Below, piece after piece: positions 44,504 through 55,515 of a DNA stretch of 64,000 nt (positions are counted from its first letter, which is position 1; each line of letters opens with the position of its first letter). The translations under genes and the position numbers were made by a program. The stretch lies in NCBI GenBank assembly GCA_008704415.1, contig VXIS01000260.1:1-64000 (forward strand), read 5' to 3'. The notes under the pieces are model-generated. The model had not been told where the DNA came from, did no database searches, and worked only from the letters and a program-made list of their open reading frames with translations. The DNA is from Sphaerosporella brunnea. Taxonomy: Eukaryota > Ascomycota > Pezizomycetes > Pezizales > Pyronemataceae.

Positions 44504-47500
44504 GGGGATGAGGCGAAGGAGGTGGCTGGCTGGCTGGCTGTCGTGGTGTTGCTGGTTTCGCGTGTGTGTTGGGGGGGTTTTGTCGTTGTCGATGGAACGA
44601 ATGGCTGCATGGGTTGGGTGGTGCAGGGTTCTTTGTTGACCACTTGCAGCTGGTTGGGGGGTGGCGGAATGGGGACCGAACGCCGTAGCAACCCGGGATT
44701 CTTCCGACGACTCGAACTGCTGCAGAGGTAGGTATTCTGGTGTAGGTACGAGTACGAGACTATGAGTACCTAGTTGATGCGTGTGATAGATACATCGTTG
44801 TGGAAGACTCATTCCCTCGCAACGTCAACACCCCATATCGATTGCGAGAGCTGCTTGAACCGCCTCTGTACCCACGCGTGCACTCGACGCAGGCAGCAGT
44901 GCCTCCATCACCGGCCCGTGCATCCACCGCCACCCGGTACATACATACATACACACACATACATACACACACATACATACATACCCCTTCCCCATCGCGC
45001 ACCCGCCCTCGCTCCTGCAGCTGCAGGAACACATTCCTCATCCCCATCCACAACATCCACACGTACAAACAGACAACCAACACCGACGCCCGATCGATCG
45101 ATCTAGGCAAGTCGCGTGCCCGGTCCTCTCATTCTCGCGGAGACTCCAGCGTTGGGTCCCGTGGACACACACTCGGTGCGCACTGCCCACTCACCCCACA
45201 CACTTCCTGGCACCCTCCCCTCCCCCACATACATGCTGCAATACCTCTTCTGCATCATGTAAGTAAGCGTGGGGAAACAAGCAAACGCTCCACATTTTAC
45301 CCCGTAATATGTAGGATAATTTCTCCCCCCCCCGGCTCAATAGCCAGCCCCAAAAACGCCTGGGCTATGAGTCTGGCCTGGCTGTTCGGTTAGCGCAGCT
45401 ACAAATCCCGGCTCGGTGGGCGGCGTGCTTGTATGTAAAAAAAAAAAAAAAAGGCGCGAATTCGTACAGAGTGATATGCAGTGAAGCAACAGTGCTGTCA
45501 TCATCGTCCATTCTACAAACCCGAGCGAGCAGCAGCTCAGTTAAAAAAGCCAGCCCGGCGTTTTTGATCAGGCTATTGAGAGCACACTCACTTATCATGA
45601 ATTCGAACAACATTAACAACGCCAACAGGAACAACAAGCTTAATGCAAACTCCAACGCTGGCGTAAACCTCATCTGCTCCTGCGGTTATGACTATCACTT
45701 TGCGTGCGGCAGCAAACGCCTGTTACGATTCACGCAAAACCCATCATCGAAAACTACCACTGTCACGATAACGGGCTCGAGCCTCCAGCGCCCCCTGGCA
45801 TCGACTTCCAACTTCGAGCAGATAACCTTTTCTTCGCTGTGGTGGAGTTGGGTGCAGTGTTGTTTGTCGTGCTGGGTGTTGAGGTTGCGGTGGGTAGCTT
45901 GCCATGTGGACGGTTAGGGGGTGGTTGTGTATGTATGTTTGTCTTCTTTGTGTTTGGGATGATTCATTGTTTCTGTAACCCGTAATACAACACTGAAATA
46001 CGAATCGCTTTTGTTTGTGACAACGCTTCCTCCTTTCCCGGTCGGACTGCGAACGGGAGTGTTTCACCGTGTGGTAATCTGAAGCAGTGAAACGAGGGGA
46101 AAAGGGGGGGGGGTTTCTATACCATGTGTTGCAGCACCGCAAAAACAAGGCCGCCCTTGGCCAACCACGGCGGTACGCCTTGATCGCCGCGGGGACTACT
46201 GTACGGGACGGGGAGGCGACAGAGCGGGAGGCCGTTTACCAGTCGTCGGGCGGAACGTCATAGCCGCCGCAGGCGCCTGTTCGGATGGCTGCACACCACC
46301 ACCAACCAACCTTATCGGCAGGCCCGGTGGGGAACCCGTAGGCGGTGCGATTCCGGTAGGTGGATCGGCATCCTCAACTCTCTCACCATTCCCTCAGGAT
46401 TGCCGGAGGGCCTGGATTCGGCTTCTGCGATCGAATCTGACTCCCAACTCTGGCATGCCCCATACCGTCAGCCCCCCTCCGCTGCCGCGGTGGAACGGCG
46501 TGAGAACCTCACCTCACCTTCGTGGGGCCTGTATTGGCGCCGATCCAGCGCACGGAGTTGAGCATCGACATGTAGGCTTCCCGTCGCCTGCGACCGTCTA
46601 GGCGCTTCGACGCCCCGGCATCTCGGGCTTTTAGGTGCTATTGTTTTTGTTGTTGAGTTGTCGGGCGGCATTTTTTTCACGACCGGTGATGCGGTGATGA
46701 GAGCAACTACCTCAACACGGCGAAACATATCAAAACAGAACGCTTGATAGATTTCTTAGGTTGAGCTGGATATGCAAGGAGGAAGTCTACACGGGTAGTT
46801 AGGATTCAGTCTTTCTATGCTGCGCGCTCACCTGGATGTCCACCTTAGCATCCCGCCTCTCTGTGTCGGCGGTTTTACCCAGCAATCACTTCGTAGTAGC
46901 AACTAGTCCAGTTCAATTTCAGCATTTCTCGGTGTAGGTAGTTCAAGGCGACGCGCGCTGTGATGTCATCCCGCTTATCAAGAAAAGTCGTGGGAGATCT
47001 GCCGTCCACTCGGTCAGTTCAGGCGCCCACATGTTGCGAGCAAACCAACACTGCATTGCGGGGAAAGGAGAAGGCAGCTTCCCGGGGCCCCCCATGAGCA
47101 GAAACGGTAGTTGTAGCCTTGGACTTCCAATTCTCCAACAATAAAGTAATAGACGACAAAGGTGTAAGTTCTTTCAACTGTTTGTGTATATTATTTTATA
47201 GCTTATACAGAGAGTAGGGAGTAGTACTCTACTTAGTCCCTTCCTTCCTTCCTTCCTTCATTCCCTTCTTTTCCCTTCCTTCCTTCCTTCATTCCCTTCC
47301 TTCCTTCCTTCATTCCCTCCAACAAAAAAAAAAAAAAGCAAAACGGTACTGTACATCACCTGCTCTGCTGACCTCTTTGCATGCGGAGAGCATCCCTCCA
47401 TCCATCCATTGCATCGACGATCGTTCCGTCCCTTCCTTCCGCATAACAAAAAAAAAGAAAAAAAAAGAAAAGTACATCATCCCAGTACATACCCGTAACG

Positions 47501-47860
47501 TGTCAGAATTCTGACTCTGAGCTACTGCTCTTCGGAATAGAAGTACCTAAAAACCCCACGCTCCAAAAAGCAAAGCATTACACAGACTCCAAATTACAAA
47601 CGCCGAATTAAGGGTAAAAGCAAAAAAATCTCGAAGCGAGAGAAGAAAAAAAGAAAAATAATAATTAGATGATCAGCAGCATTTGTCTCTTCCCGTTCCT
47701 CGTTGGATGATTCGTGCATCGGTAATGATGAGATGCCGCCACTGAAAGATGTATGTATGAAGATGTGTGTATGTGTGGTATCATGGTGACAAAAAAGTAA
47801 CAGACGCCGGGAGAAAAAAAAAAAAAGTTCCCTTCCTTCAACAACTGCCGGCCGATCGCT
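44504..47860. other. Intergenic, no supported gene (right arm)
   Basis: Mirror of 1178-4501. It has two A runs absent from the left arm: 16 A at 45437-45452 and 14 A at 47324-47337, each a single A on the left. The TTCC tandem tract is at about 47239-47320. No gene is supported. Confidence 0.5.
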
Positions 47861-50029
47861 TTACGTCGGCGTGCGTATCAACACTAATCCGTCTTTCCCC
47901 ATCATGACCTGCGCCTCCACACTGTTTCTCAGGACCTCCACGTGCGATTCCAGCATCGCTCGATCCACCTTGAGCTCAAAATCCATCAAGAAGCAGAAGC
48001 TGACTTCTAGCCGCGAAAGCTCCAGGTCGTTGAGCCCGCCGACCTTAGCAAATCTGCTCTGTGCGTAGCTGAGGTCTTCTAACGTTTTCGCAGCTACTCT
48101 AAGAGCCGCAAGCACTAGCCGATGGGCGTTGAGGCGCGTTAACGGCACTATCCGTCCGATTACAGCGATACGATGCAGGTAGAATGAGGCGGCGAGGTAC
48201 ACAGCGGTGGAGAGGGGGCAGAAGCGGTGTATCCTAGAGCAGTCACATGTCAGTCCCGATCATTTCCCGATAAGCTCATAAGCTTGGCGACGCATGCATG
48301 TGGAAGGGATTATGGAAAATAAAAACAAAAATCCGGGGAAAGGAACGATGCAGAATTGAGTAGGTGCCACCGCAAAAAAAAAAAGACCCGCTGTTAGACG
48401 GGTGCGGGCTCGGGTAGACAGAACGATTTCGCGTGCCGTTGGAACAGTCGAATGCGCTATGCCTCAAATGCAGGTGGCCACGACGACAATTGCCATCGAG
48501 TGGCCAGGATGCCATGAGACCTTTCGCCGGACTTCACCTCGAGACAGCTATTGCCATTTCGTTGCCGCGCCCAAGCATTGAGATCGCCGCATCCTACCAG
48601 ACCTTCCCACAGAGGCCTCTACGGTCCACTCTGTGACTTTGAAAATCTTCAACATTCAAGCGGTCTAGGCTGCGCATGGGAGCGTAGAAGATTCTATTTG
48701 ACTGTTCGAACGGCAGGCATTTTTTTGTGGTGGATGATGGTCGCAGCGTGAATGCAATGTAAAATTTAAAACTTACCTGAACAGATATTCTTCTATAGGA
48801 ATTTCGGGGGCGGCCTTGCTCCAGAACTTGCGCGCTATCGTCCCATAGTGCATGCGATCGTCCACGCCACCGTGGTGGATAATGCTCGTGCCTTCGCACT
48901 CGTCACTCTCGCTATCTGGCGGCGTAATTGGTGCTTTGATTCGGACTCCATCAACACCCTCAGCAGTAGCCGCAGCGCAAAAGTAATGGCTCGCGCCGGA
49001 TTTCCGCCGTTCTGAAGATTTACTCCGTGCCGAGCATGGACTTGAACACTGATCGCCGCCAGGCGTAGTTGAAGTGCTCAGTGGCGGCGTTGGCGGAATA
49101 TCGCCAGTAATACTGACGAGCAGCTCGACATAGCGGGCCAACAGCGTCAAAGCGGCCGAAGGAGCGAGGTGGAAGATGTCGCCGTCCTTTCCTCTCAGGC
49201 CGCGAGGCTTTGGTGAATCGCTAGGGAGCTGTGGTGGTAGGTCGGTCATTGCTGTGGACAGCTTCTCGTGGTCGAGGATGATGTGAGGATGTTCGGGGGA
49301 GTAAGGGGGTGGAGGCGACGCGAAGGGGCTTGTCATGCGGCAGGGATCGAACTTGTGGTGAGTAGAGGTGGCGGGATTGATGAGCGCGCCCGACAAAGAG
49401 AGTGGTGATATGCGGAGCTTTGAAAGTAGCGCCTCCGCATGGTTCGCATGGCGGGAGAGAAGAGGATTGGTGGTAGCCACGAGGGATGGATATATATTGA
49501 GGCGGGAAGGGTGGTTTAGGCGCCGACAAGACGGGCCTGCTGTGTGCGGCACGTCCTGGGGGGGCACCGATTTCCCGTCCACGGGGTTGCTGCTAGAACA
49601 AGAAAGCAGGTAGGACGGTGGAAGCGAAGTGGTGGCAGCGGCAGCGGCGGTCTGCGTGATCGAGACCGGGGCGTGCTGCACCACAGGCGGACGATGTATC
49701 AGGACGGAGCTAGCGACGCCGGGCGAGAGTGAGCCTGGTATAAATTTCTGCGGCCCTGTTTTCAAGAGTGGGATTTGGCCACGGGGAATTTTTTGCGTCG
49801 TGATTGTGTGGGTGGTGGAATAGAAGGTGGTGTTGTTCGACGCCGTGGTTGTACGACACCGAGCGAGTGAAGCTCGCGGATCAATGTCTCCCGGTGTCGT
49901 CGGCGGGCTCACGATGGTGGTGGTGGTGGTGGTGGTGGCGATGGTGGTGGGGGGGAAGGCGGCGAATGAGGAATGAATGGCTGCGGTTGTGTGGCGGCGG
50001 CGGGGGGGCTGTGACGGGGACTGCGGCAA
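47861..50029 (-). CDS. PHO80/PREG-type cyclin, complete copy
   Basis: Exons 48777-50029 and 47861-48233 give 541 residues. The long N-terminus (about 400 residues) is disordered and rich in Thr, Pro and Ser. The cyclin box spans the exon junction: IEEYLF then RIHRFCPLSTAVYLAASFYL, followed by LNAHRLVLAALRVAAKTLED, AQSRFAKVGGLNDLELSRLE and a short C-terminus. This is the PHO80/PCL layout. In yeast and Neurospora (PREG) such cyclins pair with a PHO85-type kinase and repress the phosphate-starvation response. The intron is 543 nt, long for this genome, but the box reads through it without a gap. The palindrome boundary (49041) falls within exon 1. Confidence 0.85.
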
Positions 50030-50206
50030 GGCTCCGGAAGGCTGGCGGGCGGTGCTGGTGGTGGTGGTGGTGGTGGAGGGAAGTAAAAAACCTCGAGATG
50101 TGCAGAGACAAACAAAACAGAAGAAACGGCGTGCAATCGCGATGTAGACAGTACCTCGGGTTCTCGGCGGCTTGCTTTTTTCTTTCCCTGCAGAATCTGT
50201 GCCGTG

Positions 50207-50860
50207 CTATGATGGTGCTTCTTTTCTTCTGCTGCTGTGGCTGCTGCTGCCTGCTGTCTGTTGCGTCGCTTTCCTTCTTTTCCTCCGACTCTCTTCAGAA
50301 TCTACCTTTTGGCGGCCTCTTTTTCTGTGCGCGACAAACTCCCGAACCTCGTCGCTCTCTCTCTGCTCATCCAGTTCCAGGAATTCGGGCGCTTTAGTGG
50401 CTCTGATGCAACCTGCTGCTTCCTGCGGCCGCCTGATTCTCCCAAGGAATGGCCTGTCGCAAAAATAGTCTGAGTGAGGCAGGCGTAACTCGATGTGGAC
50501 TTTTCGCACGTCGGGTTCGAATCGGTGATAGGCCTGCTGGAGAGGTATGGGCGGCTGGGTTGCAGTGTATGCGGTGCGTAACACCTCCCAAAAAGAAAGA
50601 AAAGTGCCGGGCGAGTCGATGTATAAAGTGTGGTAAGCTATCGATTTCTGTGGGCTGAAAGACTGTCGATTGCGTCGAAAGGTCCGATTCACGCTGCTGG
50701 AGTGGCAATCCGTATTGGTCGTTGTGAAGCACCAGTATGTTGTGTGTGTTGGGATGGGGATGATGTGTGCGAGACTAGACACTCTGATGCTCGCTGGATA
50801 TATGGGTGGATATATCGATGGATATATGGAAGGATATATGGAAGAAAACAACCAAACCAA
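50207..50860 (-). CDS. Hypothetical protein
   Basis: A single open frame of 217 codons. The first 25 residues translate a GGATATAT repeat (SIYPSIYPSIYP) and are probably not coding. The rest looks more protein-like (FLSFWEVLRTAYTATQPPIP, RFEPDVRKVHIELRLPHSDY, EFLELDEQRESDEV) and ends in a basic Lys/Arg cluster (ESRRKRRK) that could be a nuclear signal. No family is recognised. The real start may be in an upstream exon. It is encoded on the same strand as the cyclin, upstream of it. Confidence 0.35.
   Translation of the reverse strand: MVWLFSSIYPSIYPSIYPPIYPASIRVSSLAHIIPIPTHTTYWCFTTTNTDCHSSSVNRTFRRNRQSFSPQKSIAYHTLYIDSPGTFLSFWEVLRTAYTATQPPIPLQQAYHRFEPDVRKVHIELRLPHSDYFCDRPFLGRIRRPQEAAGCIRATKAPEFLELDEQRESDEVREFVAHRKRGRQKVDSEESRRKRRKATQQTAGSSSHSSRRKEAPS
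50797..50843. repeat. GGATATAT-type tandem repeat
   Basis: Iterated ggatatatgg/ggatatatcg units. Confidence 0.8.
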
Positions 50861-52090
50861 TTTGCGGATTGGGATGGAACACCGAATGGACTTGAGGCGG
50901 TAGCGTAAAGCTAGAGGAGATTTGGGTTTGGTTTGACTATCGAGGAAACAAGAAGGCAGAAAGGAACAATCATCAGCCCCAGGGAGGGGGCCGTGAGATA
51001 TTTATCACAAAACCCTCCGTGCTAGGTAAGTAGGCTTTGGCTTTTGGTTTCTCCCCCCGCCGCCTGCTGCTATTGCTTGTGCGTCCGGAGTGTTCTACTC
51101 TCTGCTGCTGACCTAGTGCCGTTTCGGCTTCACGAGAGAAGCGTGATCAAGATGCTGGCAAGACTAAGTGGGAAACCCGAACGCTTCAACTTCATACCCC
51201 CCCCCCCCCCAGATGCAGCCAACGCAATAAGGCGCCCATGGCCACTCGCCATGGCCAGCTGCACGCTGTTTTGCAAAAGTATAAGGATTGTTCCTCTTCG
51301 CACGGTAGTTAAAGTCGTACAGGAAGGCGACGCTAGCCTGCTTCTGGCACGTTTCGGTAGCAGAAAATCGGATTGCTTTTTCGATTGCTGCCCACGATAT
51401 CTGCTTGAGCTGTCGAAACACTGTTGGTGGTCATGGATGCAACACGAGGATCTGGAGTACATGCCATATGGGGGCGCTGCCGCCCCACTTTTGATCCTCC
51501 AGATCTCGGCATGGGCCCGCGAGAACAACCGCTGGTCGAAACTTCTTCTACAGGAATAGCTATATTAATACTCGTGGCCGCCATGTAGATAGCCTGAAAT
51601 TGCAATCCCACGCATCTCATCGAGCCCGGGCTTAGAGTGTTGGCCGGGATATGAGGCTTTTCTCCTGTAGAGTACTCGTTGCCTACGTCTACTTCTTCGC
51701 AAGTCAACATCCCGCGAAAGTCGAGCATTGCTTTTTACGCTCGAGTGCCAAATTTGAGTTGCAGGCAGACAAGACAGGCTCTAACCTCCGATGGTGTGCG
51801 ATCGGAAGCAGAACGACTGGCGCTTCTGAAACCATGTTACATGCAACATGGGATTTGACGCTCCGTGGGTACCCGTCTCCATACTTCTTTCCCCCACAAA
51901 ATGTTAGCAGCGCAAGGCAGGTGACTATCTGGTAGAAGTAGACGCGGCTTTTCCCCAAGGCGCCGGCCTGATCACTCGGGCGCTTACACTCCGCCGCAGA
52001 TCTGATCTCCCCTACCAGCTACAGGGCCCGGCCCTCCTGCGCCCTTCTTTATTATGGATCACAATTCGGCAAACATCTTCCAGTCATTTT

Positions 52091-52123
<33 letters not shown>

Positions 52124-53459
52124 AGCAAAACATCGGGGTGGTGTTCGCCGAATTGTGTCCCACAAACTGACCCCCTTTGTAAGTGTCTACCGTGGTACCT
52201 CGACTCGAGGGGGGTGTACTCTATTTAACGTTGCAAGCAAGCCCAAACTTGGTGCCAACTTTCCGCTGCAGGGTCCAAATAACAGCCCCCCCCCCTCGCC
52301 CTTCCCCCAACAATTGTAACAATTTCCAATTCGGAATGGATTGTTTCATGTACTCCGCGTATGTATGCGTGGCGTCCAAGGGATCTGGATCCCCCAACCT
52401 TCGAAAGTTCTTTCCGGATTCCCTTACATATATACGTTGCCTGTGCTCTCCTCTTTGCCAAAATATTGTTGCAACGGGCTTGCGTGCCGTAAACGCAGCC
52501 TGGCAAGGCTGTGGTGAGGCTGCAGGGTAAAAATCTATTTCCATTTGTTTCAAAGTTCGAAGCCATAGTGCAGCTACAATTTTTCCACAATTGCAAGTGG
52601 AGGAGATAAATTAACAGCTCAGTTTGCTCGTGTGCTTTCCTTCTTTCTGTTCGCCGAATGCTGACACATGCCTCGAATCGATATCTCGCCGGTTACTCCC
52701 GTGGGGCTCGTGGCGCCGGTCCTCGCAGCCAAGCGCCAATCAAGAGCCACGCTCATAACCTCGGCCCGTGCTTAGTGATGTCGTTTCTTACCCGGTTTCT
52801 TCTAGTTACCGGAACAACTCGGTACCGCGAGATGATGTAATTTTTTTTTCCATCTTTGCGGCCGGTCGTGATTCGGAGGGGTCGGCAGACCGGCAAGATC
52901 AGAAGCCCGCACAATGAAGGGAGGGAAGCTTGTGCTTTCCCCGCAACCCATGTTCGCTCGCCGGCAACGTTGTTCCAGCTCCCCACATGCTGCTGGATCC
53001 ACGGTGACGGGCGCCAGCTTGCGCATGTCATCGTCAACTGAAAGATGGTGATCGGGTACCTGACGGATATATCTCGCGTGCGGTGCCGGTTTAGGTAAAC
53101 TTGGGGGATTGTCCGTCGGAGCGGTGGTTCCTACAGGTGACTTGCCTTACCACATACTACGACACTTTCTACCCGTACTCTCCTAGTGGGATGGCACCGA
53201 GGTCCTTCGATTTTTCCGTTTGGCCGTACAAAACTGGCAACGGAGTTCCCACATGTCCTGATCCTTCTTCTCTTATTCTCTTGTGATCTGATTCCCTTTC
53301 GTATCATCTCTCTCTCCTCATCTCTCCATCTCATCTCCACTCAGCCCTTTCCAGATTTCTTCGTGTCTGTGCAAGCAAGAAGACCCTGCAGGATCCTTCA
53401 AAATTGCATGGTTAAGAAGTTCGAGAACACCAAACGCGAGATACCCATAATCCATCAAA
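50861..53459. other. Long intergenic region
   Basis: About 2.6 kb without a supported gene. It includes a run of 14 C (51197-51210) and a run of 30 A (52092-52121). ORFs at 51044-51559 and on the minus strand at 51130-51528 overlap each other and show no motif. The last 200 bases are pyrimidine-rich (tctctctcctcatctctcc, about 53309) and act as promoter or leader of the carrier gene. Confidence 0.55.
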
Positions 53460-54946
53460 ATGTCGGACAAGCAGAAGAAACCAGCCACCATGGCTACCCA
53501 CTTGATCGGTACACATCGCGCGCAGTTTCTGGCCGTTTGGTGGGGTAGCAAAGGACTAACTCGGAGAAATCAACAGCTGGAGGAGGAGCTGGAATGTGTG
53601 AGGCCTTAGCATGCCACCCTCTAGGTGAGTTTCGAGCTCCATTCCTTTTTCCGCTCAATTGCCTGGCCAGAATTGAGATGCTGATCCTTCGTAGATACTA
53701 TCAAGGTACCTTTCCACCCTTCCGCCAGAGCTCCGGTGCGCCGAATGACTCGAACTCGGACTTACGGCGCAATTTAACAGGTGCGAATGCAACTGTCCCG
53801 TCGCAACCGCGGTCCCGATGCGAAGCGAAAAGGCTTCTTCACCGTTGGAAAGGACATTGTTACGAAGGAGGGCCCATTGGCCCTGTACAAGGGTCTGGGC
53901 GCGGTCATTACCGGTATCGTGCCGAAGATGGCAATCCGGTTCTCGAGTTTCGAATTCTACAAGTCGCTGGCGCCGATCAGCCCTGATACTGGCAAGATTG
54001 CGGCCAGCGCCGTGTTTTTGTGTAAGCTAACATTGACGGTGTGCGACCCGTATTTTCGTGCAAGCTGACGTTTTTTTTTTTTTTTTTCGGCGGGGCAGCT
54101 GGTCTTGCCGCCGGAGCTACAGAAGCTGTCGCCGTTGTGACGCCGATGGAGGGTATGTTGTCACTACCCGCCGGGCAACGATGCCGGCCCGATTTGTTTG
54201 GCTGTGCATGCAGTGCTGATCTTCGGCCAAATAGTGGTCAAGATCCGACTACAAGCCCAGCACCACTCTATGGCCGATCCCCTCGATGTTCCCCGATACC
54301 GTAACGCCGCACACGCCGCCTACACCATTGTCCGCGAGGAGGGATTCCGCACTCTGTACCGTGGAGTAACCCTAACCGCTCTGCGGCAGTCGACCAACCA
54401 GGCCGTCAACTTCACCGCATACACGTACTTCAAGCAGTGGGCACTCAAGTACCAGGGCCTCGAGGAGTTGCCCAGCTACCAGCACATGGTACTCGGACTG
54501 GTCTCTGGTGCCATGGGACCGCTGTCAAACGCACCCATCGATACCATTAGTGAGCATTACCCGTGTCACCGCCGGCTCAGATTGGAGGCGTTTTACTTAC
54601 GCATGGGAACAGAGACTCGTCTGCAGCGAAGCTCGGCCAAGCCCGGAGAATCCGCACTGACGAGAATCCGATACATCGCCGCCGACATGTTCAAGCATGA
54701 GGGCTTCCGCGCGTTCTACAAGGGAATCACTCCCCGAGTCATGAGAGTCGCTCCTGGACAGGTAAGTAAATCCGAACCGGCGGCGCCGGATTAGCTCCCG
54801 GTTGCCGGCCGATCTCGCTGGCTTGGGGGTGCCGTTGACTGATGTGGCCCTGAACGCAGGCCGTGACGTTCACCGTGTACGAGTACATCCGCGGCATACT
54901 GGAGAGACTGAACGCTCCCGAAGAAGACAAGGGATACCGGGAGTAA
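53460..54946 (+). CDS. SFC1: Mitochondrial succinate-fumarate carrier (SFC1/ACR1 type)
   Basis: Eight exons: 53460-53508, 53577-53624, 53695-53705, 53781-54021, 54099-54152, 54235-54549, 54613-54761 and 54860-54946, totalling 317 residues. Three mitochondrial carrier repeats each carry the Px[DE]xx[KR] signature: HPLDTIKVRMQ, TPMEVVKIRLQAQ and APIDTIKTRLQ. The string YKGITPRVMRVAPGQAVTF and the ending YEYIRGILERLN closely match yeast Sfc1. The protein imports cytosolic succinate into mitochondria in exchange for fumarate, needed for growth on C2 compounds. Exon 3 is only 11 nt (DTIK), completing the first signature. Confidence 0.9.
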
Positions 54947-55515
54947 TAGCTGAAGTCTCGGATTGAGTAGCAATTGCATTGGGTGGAAGGGAGTTTGAGT
55001 TTGTTACTGTTGGAGGATAGTGGGATCTGATAGTCTGGGGACATTGTACTTTGGATACATGTTTGCGGGCGGGCGGACGGCGTTAGTGTTTGATTATTCC
55101 ATTTTCAAAGGAAGGGCCTCTGTACATTTCTCTACCGAACGACGACGATGAAGTGGGGTTTAGACGGAAAATGGAAATGAAACGTTTCGATCAAGCAAGC
55201 TGGTAAGTATTCAAATCTGCCGTCCCTGAGACTGTACATTTTGTCTCGCACAAAGTCGCCCGACCACATGTACCTCCGCCGCCCCAATCCCCCCTCACCG
55301 CGCCGTCAAAAGGGAAGGCAGGAGCCGGAGGCACGTGCGCCCAGCTTGGCGTGGACAAGCAGCAGCCTGGCAACATCAGCCCCCTCGTGTGTCGCACACT
55401 CCCCCTCCATCCGTTCTTCTTTTCTCCTCATCGCTCTTCTCTAGTGCTCTCCAGTCCGATCTCCGTCTCCTGCTCCCCCACCCTCAATTGTCCTCACTAT
55501 ACCTTCATCTCGACA
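54947..55515. other. Intergenic between carrier and coronin
   Basis: No gene is supported. The final 150 bases are C/T-rich (ctcctgctcccccaccctca, about 55467), a common fungal core-promoter and leader composition before the coronin ATG. Confidence 0.55.

Larger units (their letters stand above)
21810..49041. repeat. Right arm of giant palindrome
   Basis: Reverse complement of 1-21809, interrupted by an extra segment at 38351-43742. The arm continues without a break into unique sequence after 49041, inside exon 1 of the PHO80-type cyclin gene. This arm is therefore the one joined to ordinary chromosomal sequence and is likely the better copy. It carries full copies of all arm genes, although its transmembrane Cys-rich gene has a one-base frameshift near 30040. 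Confidence 0.95.

Noticed and set aside
44171..44812. Longer 213-codon start for the chromodomain-like gene
   Set aside because: The extension is open only in the right arm because of one extra A; the left arm has stops, and the added part is low-complexity leader.
50500..50535. gggttcgaatc resembling a tRNA B box
   Set aside because: The flanking bases do not form a T stem and no cloverleaf is possible.
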